Assembly (NCBI GenBank): GCA_035651955.1
Contig: DASRES010000039.1
Location: 1 to 54,058 of the forward strand
Origin: Acidimicrobiia bacterium
GTDB lineage: Bacteria > Actinomycetota > Acidimicrobiia > IMCC26256 > JAMXLJ01
Length of the DNA: 54,058 nucleotides
Direction of reading: 5' to 3'
Part shown: one piece after another, positions 16,742 through 25,344 of the stretch
How positions within the stretch are numbered: position 1 is the stretch's first letter
How the letters are laid out: the number at the start of each line of letters is the position of its first letter
Position numbers and translations under genes: made by a program
The notes under the pieces: generated by a model
What the model saw: only the letters and a program-made list of their open reading frames with translations
Databases searched by the model: none
Told to the model about the DNA's origin: nothing

Positions 16742-17644
16742 TCAGACGCGTTCGAGCTCGTCGCGCTCCGGAACACGCGGCGGGTCGAGCGCGACGCCGC
16801 GCAACACCGCGAGCAGCGTCGCCATCGCGACGAGCACCGCGCCGGTGATCGCGGCCGCGGCCGCCGCGAACGCGCCGCCGAGATCGACGGTGTCGACGTC
16901 GTTGCGACGGATGGCGACGACCGTTACCGCGAGCCCGACGAACGCGATCACGAGCAGCGCGAGGCCCGCGGACGCGAACCACGGTGTGGCGCTCGGCCCG
17001 CGCGTCTCGCGCCGCTCGTCGAGCCCGCGACCGATGAAGACGGTGAGGACGGTGGACGCCCACGCCGTCACGACGAGGACCGCGCCGATCGGGTCGCTCG
17101 CCCGGTGGCTCGCGGTCGCGACGACCGCGACGCCGATCGCTCCCGCGTAGAGCGCGCCCAGCATCCCGACGAGGCTGCGCCAGCGGCTGGGCGCGACGAG
17201 CACGGCGCCGACCGCGAGCGACATCGCCACGGTCGTGTGGCCGCTCGGGAACGACGGCGTCCGACCGAGCGCGTCGACGACGCCGAGATCGGGCCGGGGC
17301 AGCACGAAGTGCTTGAGGATCTCCGACGTGAGCGTCGCCCCCGCCATCACGATCCCGGCGCCGACGGCGAGACGGGGCCGTCCCCGTAGCAACGCGACGA
17401 GCACGATTGCGCCGCCGAGCAGCGCGACGGACGCGACGTCGATCGTCGTCAGGAGCCGGTGGGCGGCGTGCACGGTCTCGATCCGCAGCGCATGACGACC
17501 CCGGACCGCGGTCGCGTCGAGCCGCTGGCCCCAAGCGGTGCGGACCGCGAACAGGTAGAGCGCGACGAAGAGGAGGACGGAGACGGCCGCGGTCGTCTCC
17601 AAGGCCCGCTGCTTCACCGCGCGGGAGGCCGGCTGGCTGCTCAT
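16742..17644 (-). CDS. PAP2-family membrane phosphatase
   Basis: This 300-aa membrane protein has the phosphatidic acid phosphatase type 2 signatures: KHFVLPRP (residues 111-118), PSGHT (133-137) and HRASD (180-184). The third motif lacks the usual Ser-Arg seven residues before the His and has Ala-Val instead, a variant seen in some actinobacterial PAP2 proteins. About eight membrane segments are visible, two after the catalytic core. It probably removes phosphate from a lipid phosphate or undecaprenyl pyrophosphate outside the membrane. The ATG at 17644 was chosen because the upstream extension is low-complexity and overlaps the divergent acyltransferase gene. Confidence 0.82.
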   Translation of the reverse strand: MSSQPASRAVKQRALETTAAVSVLLFVALYLFAVRTAWGQRLDATAVRGRHALRIETVHAAHRLLTTIDVASVALLGGAIVLVALLRGRPRLAVGAGIVMAGATLTSEILKHFVLPRPDLGVVDALGRTPSFPSGHTTVAMSLAVGAVLVAPSRWRSLVGMLGALYAGAIGVAVVATASHRASDPIGAVLVVTAWASTVLTVFIGRGLDERRETRGPSATPWFASAGLALLVIAFVGLAVTVVAIRRNDVDTVDLGGAFAAAAAAITGAVLVAMATLLAVLRGVALDPPRVPERDELERV

Positions 17645-17744
17645 CGGGGTTCTCGGGACGCTAGTGCGCAGGCGCCGACGCGGTGACCGCGGGTGGGTGC
17701 CCCGGTCTCGACCGTCGGTGGGCGATCCGATACAACGTTCGCCG

Positions 17745-19742
17745 ATGGCCTCACGCCGGGTGCGGATCCCGTATGTCGCCGCGCTCGACGGCGTGCGCGG
17801 CGTCGCGGTCGCGGGTGTGCTGCTGTTCCACGGCGGGCACCTGACCGGTGGGTACCTCGGCGTCGACCTCTTCTTCGTCCTGTCCGGCTTCCTCATCACG
17901 TCGTTGCTCCTCGCGGAATCGGAGCAGACGGGCGAGATCGCGCTGCGTGGCTTCTGGTCGCGCCGCGCCCGTCGGCTGCTCCCCGCGCTCGGTGCGATGC
18001 TCGTCTTCGTCGTCATCTACGCGACGTTCGTCGCCGCGCCCGCGGAGCTGTCACGAATCCGTGGTGACGCCCTCGCGACCATCGGCTACGTCGCGAACTG
18101 GCGTGACGTGCTGTCGCACTTCGACTACTGGGCGCTGTTCAGCGCGCCATCGCCACTCGAGCACACGTGGAGCCTCGCGATCGAGGAGCAGTTCTACGTC
18201 GTGTGGCCGCTCCTGTTCACCGCGGTCCTGTGGTGGGGCGCGCGTCGCGGGAGCGGGCGGCGCGAGGTGCGCGCGACGGCGAAGCGCATCGTGGCGCTCT
18301 CGGCCGTGCTCGCGGTCGCGTCCGGGTTGCTCGGGTTCGTCCTGTACGAGGCGGTCGGGACGAACCGCGTCTACTACGGCACCGACACGCGCGCCGCGGC
18401 GATCCTCCTGGGCGCGGGCCTCGCCGCGTTGCTGGCGCTGCGAGGACCGGCGCGGACCCGCGCGGGCCGGTGGCTCGTGGAGATCGTCGGGCTCGGCGGG
18501 GTCGCGGTCCTCGCGTACGCGTGGGCCGCGCTCGGCGGCGCGAACCCGCGTCTGTACGAGGGCGGTCTGTTCGCGTGCTCGCTCGCGGGCGCGGCCGTGA
18601 TCGCGGCCGCGACGCATCCGCAACCGGGCCCGATCGCGCGTGTGTTCCAGCTCCGGCCGCTCGTGCTGCTCGGGCTCATCAGCTACGGCGTGTACCTGTG
18701 GCACTGGCCCGTGTTCGTGTGGGTCGACGCGCAGCGCACCGGTCTCGACGGCTGGACGTTGTTCGTCGTGCAGGTCGCCGTCACGCTCGCGATCTCGATC
18801 GCGTCGTTCTTCCTGCTGGAGCGGCCCATCCGTCACGGCGCACTGCGCGCCCCGCAGTGGCGCGTCATCACGCCCGTCGCGGCGACGGCACTCGTCATCG
18901 CCGTCGTCGCGTCCACCGCCGGCTACGTCGCACCCGTCGACAGCGCGACCGCGACGGCAGCCGCGACGCAGGGCTCGCTCCCGAGCGCCATCGCGGCGGC
19001 ACGCGCGTACCCGGCAGCGATGCGCGTCGAGGTGGTCGGCAACTCCGTCGCGTTCTTCCTCGCCCGCGAGGGCTTCGGCGCGATCCAGACGGAGCCGCGC
19101 ATGGTCGTGCACAACGGCGCGTTCCCGGGTTGCGTCTATCCCCCCAGCCCGTACACGCGCACCGACGCGAACAGCCCGCGGCATCCCACGGTGAACTGCA
19201 GCGCGTACTGGGCGAACGACATCGAGCAGTTCCGTCCCCAGGTCGTGTTCCTGACGTTGGGTGACACCGCGGGCCAGTACCTCGTGAACGGTCAGTGGCT
19301 CGAGCCGTGCACGGCCGGGTACGCGCGCTGGTTCGAGAGCGCGACGCACGACGCGATCGACGTGCTCACCAAGCGCGGTGCGCACCTCGTCATCGCGACG
19401 ACGGCACCCAACCAGATCTTCGGGCAGCCGGACACCTTCTACAAGGAGGCGGCCTGCGTCAACGACCTCGAGCGCAAGGTCGCGGCGAACGATCCGCGCG
19501 TCTCCGTCATCGACCTCGCGGCGTACATCTGCCGGGCGAACGGCACGTGCCGTCAATTGCAGAACGGCATCCGTCTGCGTCCGGACTCGGTCCACTACCG
19601 CCATGAAGGCGCGCGGATCCTCGCGACCTGGATGTTCCCGCAGCTCGGGTTGAGGACGGCGGACGGAAGGCCGGGCTGGGTCGTGTCGAACGGCTCACCG
19701 CCACTCCCCGCGTTGCAGCACGTCGGCGCCGGCGCCGACTGA
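17745..19742 (+). CDS. OafA/YrhL-type acyltransferase with C-terminal SGNH domain
   Basis: This 665-aa protein has an N-terminal acyltransferase-3 membrane domain (about residues 1-385, at least ten hydrophobic segments). It opens YVAALDGVRGVAVAGVLLFHGG, with the conserved His used for acyl transfer. LEHTWSLAIEEQFYVVWPLL is another family hallmark. The C-terminal part outside the membrane is SGNH-like, with VVGNSVAFFL carrying the Ser nucleophile block and a late DxxH in RPDSVHYRHEG. Such two-domain proteins O-acetylate cell-surface polysaccharides or glycolipids. No ribosome binding site is seen, and TACAAC 8 bp upstream hints at a near-leaderless start. Substrate unknown. Confidence 0.87.
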   Translation: MASRRVRIPYVAALDGVRGVAVAGVLLFHGGHLTGGYLGVDLFFVLSGFLITSLLLAESEQTGEIALRGFWSRRARRLLPALGAMLVFVVIYATFVAAPAELSRIRGDALATIGYVANWRDVLSHFDYWALFSAPSPLEHTWSLAIEEQFYVVWPLLFTAVLWWGARRGSGRREVRATAKRIVALSAVLAVASGLLGFVLYEAVGTNRVYYGTDTRAAAILLGAGLAALLALRGPARTRAGRWLVEIVGLGGVAVLAYAWAALGGANPRLYEGGLFACSLAGAAVIAAATHPQPGPIARVFQLRPLVLLGLISYGVYLWHWPVFVWVDAQRTGLDGWTLFVVQVAVTLAISIASFFLLERPIRHGALRAPQWRVITPVAATALVIAVVASTAGYVAPVDSATATAAATQGSLPSAIAAARAYPAAMRVEVVGNSVAFFLAREGFGAIQTEPRMVVHNGAFPGCVYPPSPYTRTDANSPRHPTVNCSAYWANDIEQFRPQVVFLTLGDTAGQYLVNGQWLEPCTAGYARWFESATHDAIDVLTKRGAHLVIATTAPNQIFGQPDTFYKEAACVNDLERKVAANDPRVSVIDLAAYICRANGTCRQLQNGIRLRPDSVHYRHEGARILATWMFPQLGLRTADGRPGWVVSNGSPPLPALQHVGAGAD

Positions 19743-19800
19743 CTCCGCGCGCCGCGTAAGGTTTCCGCGCCTCACGCACACGCGACGCGAAAGGACGGGG

Positions 19801-21378
19801 ATGGCGCAGCGCGACTGGATCACCGACGCGCGAACGTTGTGGGAACTGCTCGAGCAGCGCGCGAATCGCGACGGTGAGCGCGTCATGCTCGTCGACGAGC
19901 AGGAGCGCAGCGTGACGTTCGCCGGGTTCCGCGACCGCGCGCTGCGTGTTGCCGCCGGGCTGCGCGACCTCGGGATCGGTGAGGGGACGCCGGTGTCGTG
20001 GCAGCTCCCGAGCCGGATCGACACGATCGTCCTGTCGATGGCCCTGTCGCGCCTCGGCGCGGTGCAGAGCCCGATCATCCATCTGTACCGCGACCGCGAG
20101 GTCGGGTTCGCGCTGCGCCAGACGGGCTCCGCGCTGTTCGCCGTCCCCGGCGTGTGGCGCGGGTTCGACTACCCGGATCTCGCGCGCCGGGTGACGGACG
20201 GCATGGAGCAGCCGCCGCGCGTGCTCGTGGTGGACGACGGGCTCCCCGAAGGCGACCCGTCCTCGTTGCCGCCCGCGCCCGACGTCGCGGCGGGCGAGGA
20301 CGCGCCCGTGCGCTGGATCTACTACACGTCCGGGAGCACCGCGGATCCGAAGGGCGTCCGCCACACCGACCAGACGCTGATGGCTGCGGGCCGCGGGCTC
20401 GCACACGCGCTCGACATGTCACGCGACGACGTCGGCAGCATCGCGTTCCCGTACGCGCACATCGCGGGACCGGACTACCTCGTGATGATGCTCACCGTCG
20501 GGATGGGATCGGTCGTCGTCGAGGCCTTCTCGATGGACGTCCTGCCGTTCTACCGGGAGCACGGCGTCACGATGGCGGGTGGCAGCACCGCGTTCTACGT
20601 CGCGTTCCTCACCGAGCAGCGCAAGCACCCGGGCGAGTCGATCCTGCCGTCGCTGCGCATGCTGACGGGCGGTGGCGCGCCGAAGCCGCCCGAGATCCAC
20701 TACGAGGTACAGCGCGAGATCGGTGGGCGGGGCGTCGTGCACGGCTACGGCATGACCGAGGTGCCGATGATCGCGAACGGCTCGCCGCACGACACCGACG
20801 AGCAGCTCGCGAACACCGACGGCGCCCCGATCCTCGGAGCCGAGATCCGCGTCGTGAAGCTCGACGGCACGATCGGCGGTCCCGACGAGGAGGGCGAGAT
20901 CCGCGTCCGCGGCCCGATGGTGATGCGCGGCTACACCGACGCGTCGCTGAACGGCGAGGCGTTCGACGACGAAGGGTTCTTCCGGACCGGGGATCTCGGG
21001 AAGCTGCGCGCGGACGGTCACGTCGTCCTGACCGGCAGGCTGAAGGACGTGATCATCCGCAAGGGCGAGAACGTGAGCGCGAAGGAGATCGAGGACGTCC
21101 TCTACACGCATCCGAAGGTGGAGGAGGTCGCGGTCATCGGCTTGCCGGACCGAGAACGCGGCGAACGCGTCTGCGCCGTCGTGCAGGTGGCCGCGGACGC
21201 CGACGTGCTGACGTTCGACGAGATGGTCGCGTTCTGCCGCGAGGCCGGCTTGATGACGCAGAAGATCCCGGAGCAGCTCGAGGTCCGCACCGACATGCCA
21301 CGCGCCTCGATCGGCAAGATCGTGAAGACGAAGCTGCGCGCCGAGTACGCCGAGAAGCCCTGGACGCCGCGGTCGTGA
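19801..21378 (+). CDS. AMP-dependent acyl-CoA synthetase/ligase
   Basis: This 525-aa adenylate-forming enzyme activates a carboxylic acid to acyl-CoA. Motifs in order are YYTSGSTADPKGV (P-loop), HGYGMTEVP, GDLGKL (adenine/ribose Asp), GRLKDVIIRKGENVS (hinge) and IGKIVKT with the catalytic Lys near the C-terminus. The ATG at 19801 follows AAAGGACGGGG. It resembles the cyclohexanecarboxylate and medium-chain acyl-CoA ligases, but the substrate cannot be fixed. Its TGA overlaps the GTG of the glycine-rich secreted protein, an unexpected coupling. Confidence 0.9.
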   Translation: MAQRDWITDARTLWELLEQRANRDGERVMLVDEQERSVTFAGFRDRALRVAAGLRDLGIGEGTPVSWQLPSRIDTIVLSMALSRLGAVQSPIIHLYRDREVGFALRQTGSALFAVPGVWRGFDYPDLARRVTDGMEQPPRVLVVDDGLPEGDPSSLPPAPDVAAGEDAPVRWIYYTSGSTADPKGVRHTDQTLMAAGRGLAHALDMSRDDVGSIAFPYAHIAGPDYLVMMLTVGMGSVVVEAFSMDVLPFYREHGVTMAGGSTAFYVAFLTEQRKHPGESILPSLRMLTGGGAPKPPEIHYEVQREIGGRGVVHGYGMTEVPMIANGSPHDTDEQLANTDGAPILGAEIRVVKLDGTIGGPDEEGEIRVRGPMVMRGYTDASLNGEAFDDEGFFRTGDLGKLRADGHVVLTGRLKDVIIRKGENVSAKEIEDVLYTHPKVEEVAVIGLPDRERGERVCAVVQVAADADVLTFDEMVAFCREAGLMTQKIPEQLEVRTDMPRASIGKIVKTKLRAEYAEKPWTPRS

Positions 21379-23096
21379 CGCGCGCCGCGCGCGTTGCGGC
21401 GGTGCTCGCAGCGGCGCTCACACTCTCGTTCGCGGCGGCGGCCGCACCCGGCGGCGCCACGCCGGTGCCCTCGCCGCGTGCACCGACGCGCGCCGCGGCG
21501 ACGCGCGTCGCGGTGTCGACGCCGACCGCAGTCGGCCGGCGCATGTCACTGCGATCGCGCGTCCCGTCGTCGGTGCACGCGGCCTCGACGACGAGCCCGT
21601 TCGTCGCGACCGAGTATCCGTGCACGGGCGCGTCGCAGAGCGAGGTCGTCCCGAGCGGCGTGCACGCGCTCGCGGTCGAGATGTTCGGCGGTGACGGTGC
21701 CGCGACCGCCGGCGCGGCCGGCGGCAAGGGCAGCTTCGTGACGGCCTCGTTCGCGGTGACACCCGGCGAGACGCTCGCGCTCGACGTCGGGTGCGCGGGC
21801 GTGGCGCCGTCCGCCGGCGCGCCGCGTGGCGGCACGGGCGGCTTCGGGTACGCGACCGGGGGCGCGGGCGGCGCAGGTGTGGCGAACGGCGACGGCGGCG
21901 CGGGTGGTGGCGGCGCCTCCGCGGTGCGGCGCGCGACGACGCCGCTGCTCGTCGCGTCCGGCGGTGGCGGCGCGGGCGCGGGGGCCACGGGCGCGGGCAC
22001 GGGCGGCGACGGCGACCACGCGGGCGAGTCGACGACGGCGGGCGCGCCGGTGAGCGGCGGCGCGGCGGGCGCCGGGTCGGTGCCCGGTGCCGGCGGTGTG
22101 CCGGGCGGCGCGGGAGGGTCGGGCGCGGCCGGGGGCGACGGCGGCTCCACGGGACTCGCGCCCGTCGGCGGCGGTGGCGGCGGCGCGGGTGCGGCGGGTG
22201 GTGGTGGCGGCGGCTCGGGCGACTCGGGGACGTCGGTCGGTGCGGGCGGTGGCGGCGGCGCGAGCGCGTCGCCGAGATCGGGCATCGCGTACGGGGCGGG
22301 CGGGACCGGCAACGGCTCGGCCGGCGACGGCGCGCTCGTGACGGTCTCGGTGCAGCCCGTCAGCCAGATGCGCTACGAACCGGGCGCGAGCGCGTACCGC
22401 GGCGTCGCGTCGGCGTTCGACTCGTCGGGCGGCTACGTGGTGGACGGGAGCGGCGCGGTGACGACGTTCGCGCAGGGCGGTGACCCGGCGCCGCCGGCAG
22501 CGACGGGGATGGCGCGCTGGTCGAGCTGGGACATCGTCCGCGGGATCGCGACGATGCCGGACGGTCACGGCGGCTTCACGCTGGACGGCTGGGGTGGCCT
22601 CCACCCGTTCGCGATCGCCGGATCGAGCCCGCCCGCGATCAGCGGCGCGGCGTACTGGAAGGGATGGGACATCGCGCGCGGCGTCACGATCCTGCCCGAC
22701 GGCACCGGCGGGTACGTCGTCGACGGATGGGGTGCACTGCACCCGTTCGCGATCGGTGCGAACCCGCCCCCGCCGCGGTTGACGAACGGACCGTCGTGGC
22801 GGGGATGGGACATCGCGCGCGGCGTGACGATCGCTCACGAGCTCGGGAGCGAGCTCGGCGGCTACGTGCTCGACGCGTGGGGTGTGCTGCATCCGGTCGG
22901 CGCGCTGGAGCTGCAGGTGACCGGGGGAGTGCTGCGTGACTACGCGGTGCCGCCCGCGACGGGCGGCGCCTACTGGCGCGGGTGGGACATCGCGCGCGGC
23001 GTCGTCGCGTTCCCGGCGGGGAGCAGCAGCTTCGGCGGGGTGGTGCTCGACGCGTGGGGCGGTCTGCACCCGTACGCGTCGGCCGGCGTGCAGTAG
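21375..23096 (+). CDS. Secreted glycine-rich protein with C-terminal WDIARG repeats
   Basis: This 573-aa exported protein starts with a signal peptide (hydrophobic RVAAVLAAALTLSFAAAAAP). After a basic linker comes YPCTGASQSEVVPSGVHALA, then about 200 residues of Gly/Ala-rich sequence resembling the glycine-rich surface domains of soil actinobacteria. The last 240 residues hold four clear copies of a unit of about 50 residues with W-x-x-WDI-x-RG and GG-x-V-x-D-x-WG-x-LHP, plus a degenerate first copy. Such repeats are common on actinobacterial secreted enzymes and are thought to form a beta-propeller or wall-binding fold. GTG at 21375 overlaps the acyl-CoA ligase stop by 4 bp. Confidence 0.78.
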   Translation: MTRAARVAAVLAAALTLSFAAAAAPGGATPVPSPRAPTRAAATRVAVSTPTAVGRRMSLRSRVPSSVHAASTTSPFVATEYPCTGASQSEVVPSGVHALAVEMFGGDGAATAGAAGGKGSFVTASFAVTPGETLALDVGCAGVAPSAGAPRGGTGGFGYATGGAGGAGVANGDGGAGGGGASAVRRATTPLLVASGGGGAGAGATGAGTGGDGDHAGESTTAGAPVSGGAAGAGSVPGAGGVPGGAGGSGAAGGDGGSTGLAPVGGGGGGAGAAGGGGGGSGDSGTSVGAGGGGGASASPRSGIAYGAGGTGNGSAGDGALVTVSVQPVSQMRYEPGASAYRGVASAFDSSGGYVVDGSGAVTTFAQGGDPAPPAATGMARWSSWDIVRGIATMPDGHGGFTLDGWGGLHPFAIAGSSPPAISGAAYWKGWDIARGVTILPDGTGGYVVDGWGALHPFAIGANPPPPRLTNGPSWRGWDIARGVTIAHELGSELGGYVLDAWGVLHPVGALELQVTGGVLRDYAVPPATGGAYWRGWDIARGVVAFPAGSSSFGGVVLDAWGGLHPYASAGVQ

Positions 23097-23113
23097 CGCG
23101 CGGGCGCTCGCCG

Positions 23114-23620
23114 ATGCAGCGCGTCGTCGTGGTCGGCTCGGGTGGCGCGGGCAAGTCGACGTTCAGCCGGCGCCTCGGCGCGCTGACTGGTCTGCCCGTG
23201 GTGCACCTCGACGATCTGTACTGGCGGCCCGGTTGGGAGCCGACGCCCGTCGACGAGTGGCGTGCCGTGCAGGCGCGTGTGGTTACCGAACCGAGGTGGA
23301 TCGTCGACGGGAACTACTCCGCGACGCTCGACGTGCGGCTCGAACGCGCCGACACCGTCGTGTTCCTCGACTTCCCGCGCGCGTTGTGCCTTTCACGCGC
23401 GCTGTGGCGTGTCGCGCGCAACCACGGTCGGGCGGTGCAGGCCGCGGGCTGCCCCGAGCGGTTCGACGGCGAGTTCATCCGGTGGATCTGGTTCTATCCG
23501 ACGCGCAGCAGGCCGCGTGTCCTGGACGCGATCGCCCGCCATCGCTCGCATCTCGACCTCGTCTGCCTCACGCGTCCGCGCGACGCGCGACGTTGGCTCG
23601 CTTCCTCCGGCGACGGATGA
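23114..23620 (+). CDS. P-loop kinase-like protein (topology-modulation/adenylate-kinase type)
   Basis: This 168-aa NTPase has Walker A GSGGAGKST at residues 8-16, then HLDDLYWRPGW and WIVDGNYSATLDVRLERADTVVFLDFPR, the signature of the FlaR/DNA topology-modulation-like P-loop family. These are small putative nucleoside or nucleotide kinases with uncertain substrates. The ATG at 23114 gives the Walker A at the normal position; the longer open frame upstream overlaps the secreted protein. Its 3' end overlaps the convergent membrane-protein gene by 53 bp. Confidence 0.8.
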   Translation: MQRVVVVGSGGAGKSTFSRRLGALTGLPVVHLDDLYWRPGWEPTPVDEWRAVQARVVTEPRWIVDGNYSATLDVRLERADTVVFLDFPRALCLSRALWRVARNHGRAVQAAGCPERFDGEFIRWIWFYPTRSRPRVLDAIARHRSHLDLVCLTRPRDARRWLASSGDG

Positions 23621-24632
23621 CGCGCAGTGTCGGCAGCACCAGCGCGCCCGCGAGCGCGGGGAGGAACGTGCCCAGCCCGCGATACGCGAGCGCGCCGGCG
23701 AGCGCCGTCGCGTGGTGGACGTCGTAGGACGACAGCACCGCAGGCAGCGCGGTCTCGACGACGCCGAGCCCCGCGGGCAGCAGCGGGACGCCGGTCGCGA
23801 GCACCGCGACCGTGTACGCCAGCAGCAGCACGTCCGGCCGCACGACGGCGCCCGCGGCGACGAGGCAGAAGAACAGGCACAGCCCGTCGCACGCCCACGC
23901 GGCCAGCGCGATCGCGACGACGACCACCACGTCGGTGCGCGTCGGTGTGATCGTGCGCGCGTCCGTGTACCAGCGCGACCCGCGCGCGCGACGCTCCTCG
24001 ACCGGGACTCGACGATCGTGTGGCGCGAGCACCCCGAGCCGGACGCTGACCCATTGCACGACCGTCTCGCGCCGGGCGAGCGCGATGACGAGCGCGAGCA
24101 CGAACAGCATGAAGGCCGCGACGCCCAGCAGCGTGCCGCGCTCGTCGCCGGGAACGTCGCCGACCGTGGAGGCCACGAGGATCGCGCACCCCGTGATGAG
24201 CCACAGCGTCCCGTTCGCGTACCACTCCGAGAAGATGAGGGTGAGCGCGGCGCGCCGCCGGGTGAGACCACGGCGGGTCAGCTCCGCGCTCGCCAGCACC
24301 ATCCCCTCGGCCGGCGACGCCGGCGTGATCAACCCGAGCCCGAACACGACGAGCCCCAGTCGCAGCGCGGCGTTGGGTGCGAGGTCCGCGTCGCGACCGG
24401 CGAGCCGGTGGAGCTGCCACGACAGCAGCACGTAGCTCGCGGCCTCGGCCCCGATCCCGGCCAGCAGCCACCGGCCGTCGACGTCGGCGAGCGCGTCGCT
24501 CGCGTCCGAGAGCCCGCCCGCGAGCTGGATCGCGACGAACAGCGCGAGCCCGGCGAGCACGAGCCCGATCACGAACCGGAACAACGTGCGCCGTCGCGAG
24601 CGTTCGGTCGGTTCGTCCGCGCCGGTGATCAC
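23568..24632 (-). CDS. Flippase-like membrane protein (UPF0104/YbhN family)
   Basis: This 354-aa protein with about eight membrane segments belongs to the lysylphosphatidylglycerol synthase transmembrane/UPF0104 family. Supporting stretches are [21 protein letters not shown] and [19 protein letters not shown], both typical of the family. Members without the catalytic domain are thought to flip lipids. The basic C-terminus ([16 protein letters not shown]) is cytoplasmic. The gene runs against the P-loop kinase gene and the coding ends overlap by 53 bp, so one may be slightly shorter than called. Confidence 0.82.
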   Translation of the reverse strand: MITGADEPTERSRRRTLFRFVIGLVLAGLALFVAIQLAGGLSDASDALADVDGRWLLAGIGAEAASYVLLSWQLHRLAGRDADLAPNAALRLGLVVFGLGLITPASPAEGMVLASAELTRRGLTRRRAALTLIFSEWYANGTLWLITGCAILVASTVGDVPGDERGTLLGVAAFMLFVLALVIALARRETVVQWVSVRLGVLAPHDRRVPVEERRARGSRWYTDARTITPTRTDVVVVVAIALAAWACDGLCLFFCLVAAGAVVRPDVLLLAYTVAVLATGVPLLPAGLGVVETALPAVLSSYDVHHATALAGALAYRGLGTFLPALAGALVLPTLRVIRRRRKRANVARRADA

Positions 24633-24688
24633 GACTGCGGGCCCTCGCGCGGCAGGGCGCGCGTCAGACTTGGGCCGAGGAGGTCGTC

Positions 24689-25099
24689 ATGGCACACGAG
24701 ATCACGAAGACCGACGACGAGTGGAAGCAGGAGCTCGGCGCCGAGCGCTACCACGTGCTGCGCCAGGCGGGGACCGAACCGCCGTTCAGCGGCGAGTACG
24801 TGCACACCAAGGACGACGGTAGCTACCGGTGCGCCGCGTGCGGTGCAGTCCTGTTCCGCTCGGACGACAAGTTCGACTCGGGCACGGGCTGGCCGAGCTT
24901 CACGCAGCCCGCGGTCGCCGACGCGCTCGAGCTCGTGGAGGACCGCAGCCACGGCATGGTCCGCACGGAGGTGCGCTGCCGCAGGTGCGGATCCCACCTC
25001 GGGCACGTGTTCGACGACGGCCCGCGCCCGACCGGGCTGCGGTACTGCATGAACTCGCTGGCGCTGGAACTCGATCGGGACGCCGACCACACAGGGTGA
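24689..25099 (+). CDS. msrB: Peptide methionine (R)-S-oxide reductase
   Basis: This 136-aa MsrB repairs the R-epimer of methionine sulfoxide in proteins. Structural zinc is bound by Cys48/Cys51 and Cys97/Cys100. The catalytic Cys120 sits in RYCMNS, and GTGWPSF and [10 protein letters not shown] are family signatures. Full-length, with a clear AGGAGG ribosome binding site before ATG 24689. The riboswitch region starts right after its stop, so it lies upstream of, but probably outside, the pilin transcription unit. Confidence 0.97.
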   Translation: MAHEITKTDDEWKQELGAERYHVLRQAGTEPPFSGEYVHTKDDGSYRCAACGAVLFRSDDKFDSGTGWPSFTQPAVADALELVEDRSHGMVRTEVRCRRCGSHLGHVFDDGPRPTGLRYCMNSLALELDRDADHTG

Positions 25100-25103
25100 G
25101 ATT

Positions 25104-25206
25104 CCGCTCAAGCCCCTGGTAGCGGGCACCGATAACCAGCTCAGCGAGTCTCAGGAAAAAGGCAAACCCGCCGGGAGGCGGGGACGCAAAGTCACGGGGC
25201 CCATCC
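25104..25206 (+). promoter_or_regulatory. GEMM-I (c-di-GMP-I) riboswitch, arms in permuted order
   Basis: The P2 arm is unmistakable: GGCAAACC (25161-25168), a 6-bp stem CCCGCC/GGCGGG capped by GNRA loop GGGA (25167-25182), then GACGCAAAGTC (25183-25193). A P3-like arm with GGTAGCGGGCACCGAT (25118-25133) lies 5' of it rather than 3'. Between them CCAG-CTC / GAG-T-CT-CA-GG (25136-25155) closes a P1-like hairpin. Nucleotides equivalent to the three ligand contacts are present: G25162 (G, not A, so c-di-GMP rather than cGAMP), A25189 and C25129. It lies about 140 nt upstream of the pilin start codon. The class assignment is strong; the permutation is inferred from arm order. Confidence 0.8.
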
Positions 25207-25344
25207 CGCCTCGCCGACGACGGCGTGACGGACGGCCGGCCGGACTACCCCGAGGACGTGAACCCCGGTGACGGGGGGAGCCCGACGGGCGAGACCACGG
25301 ACTCGCACCCGGAACATCCCGACCCATCACAAGGGGGCACGCGA

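Noticed and set aside
25207-25344. Standard-order P3 arm of the riboswitch 3' of P2
   Set aside because: I looked for GGUAG-CGGG-UACCG-type sequence in the 60-130 nt after P2 and saw none at the normal linker distance; the hairpin CCCCGGTGACGGGG at 25263-25276 lacks the receptor motif.
25225-25344. Extension of the pilin ORF to 25225
   Set aside because: It would add 40 acidic, Pro/Gly-rich residues before the basic leader and destroy a normal prepilin signal; GTG 25345 has a good ribosome binding site.
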